Under the pieces are notes generated by a model. That model was not told the DNA's origin and ran no database searches. It saw nothing but the letters and a program-made list of their open reading frames with translations. The position numbers were made by a program, and so were the translations under genes. Of a stretch of 36,232 nt of DNA, positions 23,333-32,312 are shown piece after piece (within the stretch, counting starts at the first letter, position 1; each line of letters begins with the position of its first letter). Source of the DNA: an uncultured Clostridia bacterium (GTDB lineage Bacteria; Bacillota; Clostridia; Oscillospirales; Ruminococcaceae); assembly GCA_947627465.1 (NCBI GenBank), contig CANQWD010000027.1, forward strand, positions 1 through 36,232, given 5' to 3'.

Positions 23333-24214
23333 ATGGGCGAGGTACAAAACATTCAGTGGTTTCCCGGGCACATGACCAAAACGCGGCGGCTTATCGAAGC
23401 CGATCTGAAAATGGTGGACGCGGTGGTGGAAGTCACGGACGCGCGTATTCCCGAAAGCAGCAGAAATCCGATTTTGGACGAACTGCTTGGAAATAAGCCG
23501 CGAATAATGATAATGAATAAGTGCGACGTTGCTGACGAAAAGGCGACGGCGGCATGGAAAAAGCATTACGAGAGCCGCGGCATATTCGTAATAGTCTGCG
23601 ACTGCCGCTCCGGAAAGGGAATAAACAGGTTTCTGCCGTCCGTGAAGCGGCTGCTCTCGGACGTTATCGAGCGCCGCAAGGCTCGCGGAATGATCGGAAA
23701 AGCGCTGAGACTTATGGTAGTGGGTATTCCGAATGTGGGAAAATCGTCGTTCATAAACCGAATGGCGAACTCCAAGAAAACCAAAGTCGGCGACCGCCCC
23801 GGAGTTACGCGCGGCAAACAGTGGGTGACGATTGATAAGGACGTTGAATTGTTGGATATGCCGGGAATTTTGTGGCCGAAATTCGACGATAAGGAAGCCG
23901 CGCAAAGGCTTGCGTTTACGGGTGCGGTCAAGGACGAGGTCGTTGATACCGCGGCGCTTGCGCGGAATTTGGGAGAGCTTTTGCTGAAAGACTATCCCGA
24001 GCTTATCAAGGCTCGTTACAAAATAGCGGGCGAGGGCGACGTTTTAGAGGAGATAGCACGCAAGCGAGGCATGCTTGTTTCGGGCGGAGAACCCGATATC
24101 GAACGCGCGGCGGCAACGCTGTTGGACGAGTTCCGCGGCGGGAAGATAGGACGGATAACTCTCGACGAGCCGCCGACGGCCGGAGGTGTCGAAAATGGCA
24201 GGCAAACATCATAA
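23333..24214 (+). CDS. rbgA: Ribosome biogenesis GTPase RbgA (YlqF)
   Basis: Circularly permuted GTPase for late 50S assembly. 293 residues. Motifs run in permuted order: opening NIQWFPGHMTKTRRLIEADL (family signature), G4 MNKCDVAD near 61-68, G1 VGIPNVGKSSFINRM near 129-143, and G3 LLDMPGILWPKF near 172-183, followed by the C-terminal RNA-binding part. Its 3' end overlaps rnhB by 20 nt. Conserved position between lepB and rnhB. Confidence 0.96.
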   Translation: MGEVQNIQWFPGHMTKTRRLIEADLKMVDAVVEVTDARIPESSRNPILDELLGNKPRIMIMNKCDVADEKATAAWKKHYESRGIFVIVCDCRSGKGINRFLPSVKRLLSDVIERRKARGMIGKALRLMVVGIPNVGKSSFINRMANSKKTKVGDRPGVTRGKQWVTIDKDVELLDMPGILWPKFDDKEAAQRLAFTGAVKDEVVDTAALARNLGELLLKDYPELIKARYKIAGEGDVLEEIARKRGMLVSGGEPDIERAAATLLDEFRGGKIGRITLDEPPTAGGVENGRQTS

Positions 24215-24905
24215 AAGCAAGGAAACGCTCCTTAAAATAGAGGGCGCGGACTTAGACAATATAAATGATCTGCGCGAGTTTGACAGAATCGTATCTGAAA
24301 AATTTGGCGCAGTCTGCGGAATTGACGAGGCGGGCAGAGGTCCGATAGCAGGTCCCGTTTACGCGGCGGCGGTTATTCTCGATCCGAAAAATCCGATTGA
24401 GGGTTTGAACGACAGCAAAAAGCTCACGCCGAAAAAGCGTGAAAAGCTGTATGAGGAGATCTGGGATAAGGCATTGTCGTGTTCAGTCTCTTGCTCTCTT
24501 GCCTCCGAAATTGACAGCACCGATATTCTGTCGGCTGATCTGCTTGCGATGACACGGGCGTTTGACGGCTCGTGTATAAAGCCCAAGATAGTTCTTGTTG
24601 ACGGAGACGTTCTGCCAGAGCTTAACGATCCGCTTAATTCCGAAAAACGGTTTGGCGGGGTCGTTAAAAACGTGATAAAGGGCGACGCTAAGTCCGAAGC
24701 TGTTGCGGCGGCTTCCATAATCGCGAAAGTTACGCGTGACAGGCACATGTGCGAAATGGCGGAGAAGTATCCCGAATACGGCTTTGAAAAGCACAAGGGA
24801 TACGGTACGAAAGCGCATTACGCCGCCATTGACGAGCACGGGCTTTGCCCCGTTCACCGAAAGACGTTTTTGAAGAAATATTTCGCTAAAAAAGATGAGC
24901 GATAA
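24195..24905 (+). CDS. rnhB: Ribonuclease HII
   Basis: Cleaves RNA in RNA/DNA hybrids and removes misincorporated ribonucleotides. 236 residues from ATG 24195. Catalytic Asp-Glu in CGIDEAGRGPIAGPVYAAAV (Asp44, Glu45), a further acidic site in VDGD, and the C-terminal block KSEAVAAASIIAKVTRDRHM. A GTG at 24186 is in frame but lies inside the GGAGG that serves ATG 24195 (8-nt spacing), so the ATG is chosen. Overlaps rbgA by 20 nt and yraN by 11 nt. Confidence 0.95.
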   Translation: MAGKHHKSKETLLKIEGADLDNINDLREFDRIVSEKFGAVCGIDEAGRGPIAGPVYAAAVILDPKNPIEGLNDSKKLTPKKREKLYEEIWDKALSCSVSCSLASEIDSTDILSADLLAMTRAFDGSCIKPKIVLVDGDVLPELNDPLNSEKRFGGVVKNVIKGDAKSEAVAAASIIAKVTRDRHMCEMAEKYPEYGFEKHKGYGTKAHYAAIDEHGLCPVHRKTFLKKYFAKKDER

Positions 24906-25296
24906 GCAAGTCAAAGGAAAACTCGGCGAGGATGCGGTGTGCGAGGAACTGAAAAAACGCGGTCATACGATAATCGCGAGAAATTTTCACAAGCGCGTCG
25001 GTGAGATCGACATAATCTCCGCAACCGGAAATTACATAGTATTTACGGAAGTCAAAACGCGAAAGCTCGGCGCTATGGTGTCCGGCTTGGAAGCGGTGGA
25101 CTTCAAAAAACAAAAGAAGATCGTGCTGACGGCGGACGCGTATCTTACGGAAAATCCCGAGATACTGCAAAAATATCCGTTCGCGCGGTATGATATAGCC
25201 GAGGTGTGGATAACGCGCGGGAAGGAACCGCGGATAACGCGTATTAACATAGTTGAAAACGCGTTTGACACCGAGGGCATTTATACGGTAAACTAA
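24895..25296 (+). CDS. YraN / UPF0102 family protein
   Basis: A 133-residue protein with the Holliday-junction-resolvase-like (restriction-endonuclease fold) pattern: KGKLGEDAVCEELKKRG, then GEIDIISATGNYIVFTEVKTR, giving the E...D...E-x-K metal site of that fold. Family members normally lie next to rnhB, as here, and are about 120 residues. Biological role unknown; nuclease activity inferred from fold. Begins 11 nt inside rnhB, so translation is coupled. Confidence 0.92.
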   Translation: MSDKQVKGKLGEDAVCEELKKRGHTIIARNFHKRVGEIDIISATGNYIVFTEVKTRKLGAMVSGLEAVDFKKQKKIVLTADAYLTENPEILQKYPFARYDIAEVWITRGKEPRITRINIVENAFDTEGIYTVN

Positions 25297-25316
25297 TTGA
25301 AAGGATGAGCGTATTT

Positions 25317-26810
25317 ATGAATTACGCAAGCACAAGAAACAAGTCGCTTAAAACAACGAGCGCACACGCTATCGTTAAAGGATTGTCGGACGAGGGCGGT
25401 CTGTTTGTTCCCGAAAGCATTCCGAAGCTTACAAAGGACGAGATACTGGCGCTTTGCGATAAGTCCTATGTTGACAGAGCGTTTGACGTTTTCTCTAAGT
25501 TTTTAACGGATTTTACTCCCGAAGAACTGCGCCGCTGCGTCGAGGGAGCGTACAACGACAAGAATTTTGACACGAACAATATCGCGGAGATAGCGAAACT
25601 AAAAGAGGGACGTTATATTCTTGAATTGTGGCACGGTCCGACCTGCGCGTTCAAAGATATGGCGCTGCAAATTCTGCCGTATCTGCTGACGACTTCCGCG
25701 AAAAAGACGGTCGACGGCAAGCATATTTCCATTTTGGTGGCGACTTCGGGCGATACGGGCAAGGCGGCTCTGGAGGGCTTCAAGGACGTTGAGGGAACTT
25801 CTATTTCCGTGTTCTATCCCGAGGACGGCGTTTCTCCCATGCAGAAGCGCCAGATGACCACTCAAGAGGGAAACAACGTTAATGTCTGCGCGATAAAGGG
25901 CAACTTCGACGACTGTCAAAACGGCGTTAAGGCGATCTTTACCGATAAAAATATCGAGCAAAAACTCGCGGAGAAGAACGTTCTTTTGTCGAGCGCAAAT
26001 TCCATAAATTGGGGCAGACTTGCGCCGCAGATAATTTACTACGTTTCGACTTACGCGCAGCTAATCAAGGATAAGGAGATAGAGTACGGCGAAAAGGTGA
26101 ATATCGTTGTTCCCACGGGCAATTTCGGAAACATCTTGGCGGCTTATTACGCAAAGCTTATGGGTATCCCCGTAAACAAGCTGATCTGCGCGTCAAACGC
26201 AAACAACGTGCTTACAGATTTCATAAACACGGGCGTTTACGACAGAAACAGACAGTTCTACACCACGATCTCGCCGTCGATGGATATACTTATTTCCTCG
26301 AACTTGGAGCGTTTGTTATATCATCTCACCGGGGAAAACGACGCGCTTATCAACGAGTGGTTCGGTAAACTGAAAACGGACGGCAAGTACGAGGTGAATG
26401 CTGATGTAAAGGTAAAACTCGGTGAGCTGTTTTGGGCGGGCTGCTGTTCCGACGACGAGACCAAAGCGGAGATACGCAAGACGTTTGAGGAGGAACATTA
26501 CCTGCTTGATACTCACAGCGCGGTAGCCGTTAAGGTTTACGACGATTACAAGAAAGCTACGGGCGATAACACAAAGACGATAATCGCTTCCACGGCGAAT
26601 CCGTATAAATTCGGCAGAGCCGTGTTTGACGCGGTTGACGGCGGTTTCCAGCCCGAGGACGAGTTCGATCTTATCGCGGAGCTTGAAAAGGCGACGGGTA
26701 CAAAAATGCCCGCGCCGCTTGCCGCTACTCAAAACAAACCTATCCGCTTCAAGGAAGTTGTTGAAAAGCAGGCGATGGGCGAGGTAGTTTTGAACTTCCT
26801 AAATAAATGA
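25317..26810 (+). CDS. thrC: Threonine synthase
   Basis: PLP enzyme converting O-phosphohomoserine to threonine. 497 residues, the long (type I) form. Family start NYASTRNKSLKTTSAHAIVKGL; the PLP lysine is in HGPTCAFKDMALQ (Lys113), with VATSGDTGKAALEGF near 144-158 and the phosphate-binding VPTGNFGNILAAYYAKLMG near 266-284. An ATG at 25305 is in frame but has its GAAAGG directly against it; ATG 25317 matches the family start, with the same purine run 12 nt upstream. Preceded by yraN, followed after 30 nt by a phosphoesterase. Not part of a visible threonine operon. Confidence 0.94.
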   Translation: MNYASTRNKSLKTTSAHAIVKGLSDEGGLFVPESIPKLTKDEILALCDKSYVDRAFDVFSKFLTDFTPEELRRCVEGAYNDKNFDTNNIAEIAKLKEGRYILELWHGPTCAFKDMALQILPYLLTTSAKKTVDGKHISILVATSGDTGKAALEGFKDVEGTSISVFYPEDGVSPMQKRQMTTQEGNNVNVCAIKGNFDDCQNGVKAIFTDKNIEQKLAEKNVLLSSANSINWGRLAPQIIYYVSTYAQLIKDKEIEYGEKVNIVVPTGNFGNILAAYYAKLMGIPVNKLICASNANNVLTDFINTGVYDRNRQFYTTISPSMDILISSNLERLLYHLTGENDALINEWFGKLKTDGKYEVNADVKVKLGELFWAGCCSDDETKAEIRKTFEEEHYLLDTHSAVAVKVYDDYKKATGDNTKTIIASTANPYKFGRAVFDAVDGGFQPEDEFDLIAELEKATGTKMPAPLAATQNKPIRFKEVVEKQAMGEVVLNFLNK

Positions 26811-26840
26811 TATCAAGAGGGGAGAGCGAGGGGGGAGCGC

Positions 26841-27539
26841 ATGATTTATACGATAGGCGATCTTCATCTCTCGTTCGGCTGCGATAAGCCGATGGATATA
26901 TTTTCGGGCTGGACGAATTATGTGGAACGGCTTCAGAATAATTGGAACGGCAAAATAACCGACGGCGATACGGTGATTTTGCTCGGAGATCATTCGTGGG
27001 CGATGAAGCTTGAGGACAGCCGAAACGATATGGAATTTATTGACAAGAAGCTTAAAGGTAAGAAGATCCTCGTTAAAGGCAACCACGATCTGTGGTGGTC
27101 TACGATGAAAAAAGTCACGGATTTTACAAGCGAAAACGGGTTTTCCACACTGAGCTTTTTGTTTAATAACGCGTATTTGTGCGAGGATATCGTGATATGC
27201 GGCACGCGCGGCTGGATCCGTGAAAACGGCGAGCCTGCCGATCAAAAGGTGCTGAACCGCGAGGCGGGGCGATTGGAAATGTCGCTTCGTGAGGGCGTGA
27301 AGCTCGCCGAGGACGGGAAGCGCGAAATAGTTGCGTTTATTCATTATCCGCCCATTTACGGAACTGAAGAAAACGCGCCGATAATCGAACTTCTGCACAA
27401 ATACGGCGTGAAACGCTGTTACTACGCGCATCTGCACGGTTACAGCATAAAAGGAGCGCTGAACGGTGAGCGCGACGGGATAAATTATAAGCTGGTATCT
27501 GCCGACGGCGTTGGCTTTGATCCGGTTAAAATTAATTAA
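26841..27539 (+). CDS. Metallophosphoesterase, COG1768 type
   Basis: A 232-residue cytosolic phosphohydrolase with the calcineurin-like motif series: TIGDLHLS (Asp/His), VILLGDHSWA, VKGNHDLWW, FIHYPPIYG and AHLHGYSI. In the second motif His follows Asp (GDHSWA) where GDxxD is more usual; this is common for this subgroup. Substrate unknown. ATG at 26841 follows a purine-rich GAGGGGGGAGCG. It sits between thrC (30 nt) and tig (24 nt) on the same strand. Confidence 0.9.
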   Translation: MIYTIGDLHLSFGCDKPMDIFSGWTNYVERLQNNWNGKITDGDTVILLGDHSWAMKLEDSRNDMEFIDKKLKGKKILVKGNHDLWWSTMKKVTDFTSENGFSTLSFLFNNAYLCEDIVICGTRGWIRENGEPADQKVLNREAGRLEMSLREGVKLAEDGKREIVAFIHYPPIYGTEENAPIIELLHKYGVKRCYYAHLHGYSIKGALNGERDGINYKLVSADGVGFDPVKIN

Positions 27540-27563
27540 ATTTAAAACAGGAGAGGAATTGAA

Positions 27564-28847
27564 ATGGAAATTATTTCACAGAACAACACGGCGACAAATA
27601 CTTACGCCATCGAAGTCAAATTCAGCGCGGAGGAGTTTGATACCGCTGTAAACGTGGTTTACAACAAGCAGAAAAGCAAAATAACCATTCCGGGCTTCCG
27701 TAAGGGCAAGGCTACCCGCAAGATGATAGAAACTCACTATGGCGAGAACGTTTTTTACGAAGACGCCGTAAACTCGCTTTATACCGATAAGATCGAGGAG
27801 ATAATCGATAAAACGGGTCTTGAGGTCGTTGGTATCGACAATATTGAAGTCAACGAGGTAAGCAAGGAAAACGGCGTTTCGATAAAAGCCGACCTTATCA
27901 CCAAGCCCGAGGTGGAAATTTCCGACTATAAGGGAATAAGCGTTAAGAAAACCGTCAAGACTGTAACCGATGAGGACATTGACAAGGAGATCGACAAGCT
28001 CCGCGACAGAGTATCGAGAATGGTGACCGTTGACGACAGAGCCGTACAGGAGGGCGACACCGCTGTTATCAATTTCGAGGGCTTTGCGGACGGCGTGGCT
28101 TTCGAGGGCGGCAAGGGTGAGAAATTCCCGCTGGAGATAGGCTCTCACACCTTTATCCCCGGCTTTGAGGAGCAGGTAATTGGCAAGAACACGGGCGACG
28201 AGTTCGACGTGAACGTGACTTTCCCCGAGGATTACCAAGCTGAAAACCTTAAGGGCAAGCCTGCGGTTTTCAAGTGCAAACTGCACGAGATCAAGGCTAA
28301 AGAGCTGCCCGAGCTTGACGATGATCTCGTTAAGGACGTTTCCGATAAGGATACCGTAGACGAGCTTAAAGCCGATATCCGTGAAAATCTTGAAAAGAGA
28401 TTTAAGATCGACGCGGACGAGAAGTGCGACGGCGATATTATGGATAAACTCATCGACAGCCTTAAGGCGGAGATCCCCGACGTTATGTATGAGCGCCGCA
28501 TTGACGAGATCGCGCGCGAGTGGTCGGCAAGAAGCCGCATTTCCATCAGCGATTACCTCAAGTACACAGGCGTTACCGCGGAGCAGTTCCGTGCAAACTT
28601 CAAAGAACCCGCGACCCGCCAGGTAAAGCTTCGTTTGGCTCTTGAAAAGATCGCGAACCTTGAAAATCTCGAGGTCACCGAGGACGACATCAACAACGAG
28701 TTCAACAAGCTTGCCGAGGAATACAAGATGGACGTTGAGAACGTAAAGAAGGCTATTCCCGAGGAGACTCTGAAAACAGACCTCAAAATTGAAAAGGCAA
28801 TAGATTTTGTTAAGGACAATGCCAATATAGAGGAAGTAAACGAGTAA
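27564..28847 (+). CDS. tig: Trigger factor
   Basis: Ribosome-bound chaperone and peptidyl-prolyl isomerase. 427 residues in three parts: N-terminal ribosome-binding domain with the tip FRKGKATRKMIE near 47-58 (signature variant of GFRKGK), the FKBP-like PPIase about 155-240 (VQEGDTAVINFEGFADG, FIPGFEEQVIGKNTGDEF), and the C-terminal helical arms. ATG at 27564 follows GGAGAGG. Followed by clpP and clpX, the common tig-clpP-clpX order. Confidence 0.97.
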   Translation: MEIISQNNTATNTYAIEVKFSAEEFDTAVNVVYNKQKSKITIPGFRKGKATRKMIETHYGENVFYEDAVNSLYTDKIEEIIDKTGLEVVGIDNIEVNEVSKENGVSIKADLITKPEVEISDYKGISVKKTVKTVTDEDIDKEIDKLRDRVSRMVTVDDRAVQEGDTAVINFEGFADGVAFEGGKGEKFPLEIGSHTFIPGFEEQVIGKNTGDEFDVNVTFPEDYQAENLKGKPAVFKCKLHEIKAKELPELDDDLVKDVSDKDTVDELKADIRENLEKRFKIDADEKCDGDIMDKLIDSLKAEIPDVMYERRIDEIAREWSARSRISISDYLKYTGVTAEQFRANFKEPATRQVKLRLALEKIANLENLEVTEDDINNEFNKLAEEYKMDVENVKKAIPEETLKTDLKIEKAIDFVKDNANIEEVNE

Positions 28848-28886
28848 TTTCCTCTTTGCGCGGCGTCACAAAGAAAGGAGCTTTTG

Positions 28887-29486
28887 ATGGCTTACATTCC
28901 TTATGTTGTAGAACAGAGCAGTCACGGTGAGCGTTCGTATGATATTTTCTCGCGCTTGCTCAACGATAGAATTATTTTGCTGCACGATGAAGTAAACTCA
29001 GCAACGGCAAGCGTTGTTGTGGCGCAGCTTTTGTATCTTGAGGGTCAAGACCCCGACAAGGATATATTCCTTTATATTAACAGTCCGGGCGGCTCCGTAT
29101 CGGACGGTATGGCGATCTACGACACAATGCAGTATATAAAGTGCGACGTATCCACTATTTGTATGGGTATGGCGGCTTCAATGGGCGCGTTTTTACTGTC
29201 AAGCGGCGCAAAGGGCAAGCGTATCGCGCTGCCGAACAGCGAGATAATGATCCACCAGCCGCTTATTTCGGGCGGCGGAATTTCGGGACAGGTCACCGAT
29301 ATCCAAATCCGCAGTGATTATCTGCTCCGCACCAAAGAACGTCTTAATCACATTTTGAGCGAGAATACGGGCAAGGACTACGAAACTATCTGCCGCGACA
29401 CGGAGCGCGATAATTTTATGACCGCTGATGAAGCTTTGAAATACGGTTTGATAGACAAGGTGTTCGACAGCCGCGATAAGAAGTAA
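28887..29486 (+). CDS. clpP: ATP-dependent Clp protease proteolytic subunit ClpP
   Basis: Serine protease core of ClpXP. 199 residues. Catalytic triad: Ser98 in GMAASMGAF, His123 in MIHQPL, and Asp near 172 in RDTERDNFM. The N-terminus [19 protein letters not shown] is typical, and a TTG directly before the ATG is ignored because AAAGGAG is spaced for ATG 28887. Followed by clpX after 20 nt. No CtsR site is evident just upstream. Confidence 0.97.
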   Translation: MAYIPYVVEQSSHGERSYDIFSRLLNDRIILLHDEVNSATASVVVAQLLYLEGQDPDKDIFLYINSPGGSVSDGMAIYDTMQYIKCDVSTICMGMAASMGAFLLSSGAKGKRIALPNSEIMIHQPLISGGGISGQVTDIQIRSDYLLRTKERLNHILSENTGKDYETICRDTERDNFMTADEALKYGLIDKVFDSRDKK

Positions 29487-29506
29487 TTTTGGAGGAGCGT
29501 TAAATT

Positions 29507-30820
29507 ATGGTTTGTTCGTTTTGCGGTAAAAATGAAAATCAGGTTACACGTCTGCTTTACGGCGGGTTAAATCAAAGCGCCGTAATTTGCAGCGACTGCA
29601 TTATGACGTCTTACAGCATGCTGCTTGAAAGCGGCGATATAAAGGCATCCAAGCCTGTGAAATCGCCGCGCGGCAAAAATTCCGCGTTTCTCACCGACCC
29701 CGACGAGCTTATGACTCCCGAGGAAATAAAGTCGTATCTTGACGAATATATCGTCGGTCAGGAGGAAGCGAAGAAAGTCCTCTCCATTTCCGTTTACAAC
29801 CACTATAAACGCACGTTTTTAAACGGCAGCGAAGTCGACGACGTGGAGCTTCAAAAGTCAAACGTTCTGCTTTTGGGACCCACGGGCGTAGGTAAAACAA
29901 TGCTCGCGCAGACGCTCGCAAAGATTTTGAACGTGCCGTTCGCTATCGCGGACGCTACCACGCTCACTCAAGCGGGCTACGTCGGCGAGGATGTGGAAAA
30001 CGTTCTGTTGAGACTGGTTCAGGCGGCGGACTATGATATTGAAGCTGCTGAGCGCGGTATCATCTACATTGACGAGATAGATAAAATAACACGAAAAAGC
30101 GAGAACACATCAATAACGCGCGACGTAAGCGGCGAGGGCGTTCAACAGGCTTTGCTGAAGATCGTCGAGGGCACTGTGTCGAACGTTCCTCCGCAGGGCG
30201 GCAGAAAACACCCTCATCAGGAGTTTATTCAGGTGAACACAAAAAATATACTGTTCATTTGCGGCGGCGCGTTCGAGGGCATTGAGAAGATAATCGCGCA
30301 GCGCGTTTCAAGCTCGGCTATGGGCTTCGGCGCGGACGTTAAATCGCCTAAGGACAAGGAAAGCGCGGATCTGCTTAAGCTTGTGTCGTCACAGGATCTG
30401 GTGAAATTCGGAATAATCCCCGAGCTTATCGGTCGTTTGCCGATAGTAACGCCGCTTGAGTCGCTTGACGAGGACGCGCTCGTGCGTATCCTGGGCGAAC
30501 CGAAAAACGCGCTTATTAAACAGTATAAGGTGTTGTTCAAGGCGGACGACATAGATTTGGAATTCGACGATGACGCGCTTCGCGAGATCGCCAAGAAAGC
30601 TATCGAGGCTAAGACGGGCGCGCGCGGCTTGCGTTCCATTGTCGAGGACACGCTTCGCGATATTATGTTTGAAGCACCGAGCGACCCGACGATCTCAAAG
30701 ATAACCATTACGGTGGACTGCGTAAACGGCACCGGAAAGCCGCTTATCGTTCATGAGAAGAACAAGGTGAAAACGGCGGTCAAAACTGCCGCGAAAAAGC
30801 CGGTCAAGAAAACAGGTTGA
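29507..30820 (+). CDS. clpX: ATP-dependent Clp protease ATP-binding subunit ClpX
   Basis: AAA+ unfoldase feeding ClpP. 437 residues. N-terminal C4 zinc-binding domain (Cys3, Cys6, Cys28, Cys31), Walker A GPTGVGKT near 125-132, Walker [10 protein letters not shown] near 190, and pore/sensor regions [23 protein letters not shown] and [11 protein letters not shown]. The zinc domain begins almost at the start codon, a shorter N-terminus than usual. The C-terminal tail is Lys-rich ([15 protein letters not shown]), an extension not needed for the AAA+ fold. ATG at 29507 follows GGAGG. Confidence 0.97.
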   Translation: MVCSFCGKNENQVTRLLYGGLNQSAVICSDCIMTSYSMLLESGDIKASKPVKSPRGKNSAFLTDPDELMTPEEIKSYLDEYIVGQEEAKKVLSISVYNHYKRTFLNGSEVDDVELQKSNVLLLGPTGVGKTMLAQTLAKILNVPFAIADATTLTQAGYVGEDVENVLLRLVQAADYDIEAAERGIIYIDEIDKITRKSENTSITRDVSGEGVQQALLKIVEGTVSNVPPQGGRKHPHQEFIQVNTKNILFICGGAFEGIEKIIAQRVSSSAMGFGADVKSPKDKESADLLKLVSSQDLVKFGIIPELIGRLPIVTPLESLDEDALVRILGEPKNALIKQYKVLFKADDIDLEFDDDALREIAKKAIEAKTGARGLRSIVEDTLRDIMFEAPSDPTISKITITVDCVNGTGKPLIVHEKNKVKTAVKTAAKKPVKKTG

Positions 30821-30827
30821 TAAATTG

Positions 30828-30850
30828 GGCAGCGTTTCGGCGCTGCCTTT
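30828..30850 (+). terminator. Hairpin terminator after clpX
   Basis: GGCAGCG (30828-30834) / CGCTGCC (30841-30847) with a 6-nt loop, then only TTT. It directly abuts the ATG at 30851, so that ATG would be poorly placed for initiation. Weak terminator or attenuator. Confidence 0.6.
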
Positions 30851-31834
30851 ATGTTAGGAGAGGACAGTATTCCGCGATACAAATCAGCGCGGGATAAGGT
30901 CTGCATAGAATTTCAGAGAGGGCTTATGGGAAAAGTTTACAGACAGCAAAGGGTAGAGGGCGTAACTATCCCCGCAATTATCAAAAACGGCAATTATTTT
31001 TGGCATAGTATGGCGGTCTACGAGGACGGCGCGGTGAGTGTTTGGGAAAAGGTCGATTTGGACGCTGTTCCGCAAAAGATTGCGAATAATAAGCTCTGTT
31101 TTCAAGTGCCCGTCGGCGCGGAACTGAGCGTTTTCGAGCTTTGCCGTCTTAAAATTACGTCTGCCGAGTGGAATTTTAACGAGCAGAGCTTTTATGAACA
31201 TATTGTCGATACGGTGAAGTCAATGAACCCAGAAATGGAAAATATTTACAAGACTACGCCGCGCGAGCACTCAAAATGGAAAGAGCACCACATTTGTTTT
31301 TCCGCATCTCCCACGCCTTGCAAACTCGGCGCGAGTTTTGGTTATGAACTGCTAAAGGGCGACAGCGCTCACATTTTTTTGCGGAAGGACGGCAAACTGC
31401 TTTTGACGGAACTGTATTGTTACAAGGACGAAACGTTCTCAATAGACGGCTTGGACGACTTTTTCGCGTTTGAGGATATTGAGCGTATGTTTAACGACAA
31501 AATACTTACTACAAAGCCGAAAAAGGGTGAGAAGATAACGCTGGGCGATTTGGGAACGGTCGGAGCGGAAGCGGACTGCGTTGTTTCGACAAACAACAAG
31601 CTTGCGGAACTCAAAAACAAGAGTTTGCGCGTTCAAGGAAAGCCCGACGCTCACGAAGCCGCGATAAACGCTTATCATGCGTATCTTGTCGAGCCGAACG
31701 ATTTTTATAAGGAACGTCTCCGCGAAGCGTATGAAGCCGTTCCCGAACACGAACGCTGTTATCTCGGCGATATGGACACGCGCGACGGCGATTTCCGCAG
31801 AATTTTGTATTCCGACGAAAAGAGGGAAGTATGA
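30851..31834 (+). CDS. Hypothetical protein upstream of the alkyltransferase-like gene
   Basis: A 327-residue (or 321) soluble protein I cannot assign. The N-terminal part (YKSARDKVCIEFQRGLMGKVYRQ) and central block IPAIIKNGNYFWHSMAVYEDGAVSVWEKVDL look like a beta-rich domain; the C-terminal part ends in PEHERCYLGDMDTRDGDFRRILY, a motif I recall from uncharacterised Firmicute proteins. The ATG at 30851 touches the terminator hairpin and has no ribosome binding site, while AGGAGAGG at 30856-30863 lies inside the frame, 5 nt before an in-frame ATT at 30869. True initiation may therefore be at ATT. Overlaps the next gene by 4 nt (ATGA). Confidence 0.8.
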   Translation: MLGEDSIPRYKSARDKVCIEFQRGLMGKVYRQQRVEGVTIPAIIKNGNYFWHSMAVYEDGAVSVWEKVDLDAVPQKIANNKLCFQVPVGAELSVFELCRLKITSAEWNFNEQSFYEHIVDTVKSMNPEMENIYKTTPREHSKWKEHHICFSASPTPCKLGASFGYELLKGDSAHIFLRKDGKLLLTELYCYKDETFSIDGLDDFFAFEDIERMFNDKILTTKPKKGEKITLGDLGTVGAEADCVVSTNNKLAELKNKSLRVQGKPDAHEAAINAYHAYLVEPNDFYKERLREAYEAVPEHERCYLGDMDTRDGDFRRILYSDEKREV

Positions 31835-32136
31835 CGACGTTCGAGAAAATCTACGAGGTGGTGAAGTGCATACCGCGCGGCAAAGTCGCGACTTACGGGC
31901 AAATAGCGCGGCTTGCGGGCAACGAAAAGTGGACCAGGGTAGTGGGCTACGCGCTCCACGCCAATCCAAAGCCCGATGAGATACCGTGCTTCCGCGTGGT
32001 GAACCGCTTTGGGAAGTTAGCTCCCGCGTTCGCGTTCGGCGGCATTAACGAACAGGCTAAGCTGCTTCGCGCGGAGGGCGTTGAGGTCGAGGATAACACG
32101 GTCGATTTGGAAAAGTATCTGTGGAACGGGTTATAA
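31831..32136 (+). CDS. MGMT/alkyltransferase-like protein with PCFR active-site variant
   Basis: A 101-residue single-domain protein of the Ogt/MGMT DNA-binding family: FEKIYEVVKCIPRGKVATYGQIARLAG, RVVGYALHANP, then IPCFRVVNRFGKLAPAFAFGG. The canonical motif is PCHRVV; here Cys53 is kept but the His is Phe (Phe54). The arginine finger/HTH region is retained. In the true enzymes this His activates the Cys thiol; the alkyltransferase-like (ATL) group instead loses the Cys. So alkyl-guanine recognition without efficient transfer is plausible. It lacks the N-terminal domain of Ogt. ATG at 31831 overlaps the upstream stop (ATGA). Confidence 0.9.
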   Translation: MTTFEKIYEVVKCIPRGKVATYGQIARLAGNEKWTRVVGYALHANPKPDEIPCFRVVNRFGKLAPAFAFGGINEQAKLLRAEGVEVEDNTVDLEKYLWNGL

Positions 32137-32180
32137 AGCGCCGTTTTGCCGTGCCGCTTTTGAAAAAACGCTTTAATGCG

Positions 32181-32211
32181 ATCTCCCTCAATGCGGTTGG
32201 GGGATTTTTTT
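32181..32211 (+). terminator. Rho-independent terminator
   Basis: ATCTCCC... pairs with ...GGGGGAT (32181-32187 with 32199-32205, one G-T pair), followed by a run of seven T. It ends the transcript of the alkyltransferase-like gene. Confidence 0.85.
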
Positions 32212-32241
32212 CAATAAATTTAACGAAATTTGTAAAACCAC

Positions 32242-32270
32242 TTGATTTTTTGACGAAAATATGAGATAAT
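32242..32270 (+). promoter_or_regulatory. Promoter for the pseudo-ATPase / PopT pair
   Basis: TTGATT (32242-32247), 17-nt spacer, GATAAT (32265-32270). A start near 32277 would leave only about 6 nt before the ATG at 32283 and about 36 nt before ATG 32313, which favours the latter. Confidence 0.7.
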
Positions 32271-32312
32271 AAAAGAGAGTGTATGCTCATATTATATGAA
32301 AGAAGAAAATTT

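Noticed and set aside
24186-24194. GTG start for rnhB
   Set aside because: It overlaps the GGAGG that is ideally spaced for the ATG at 24195.
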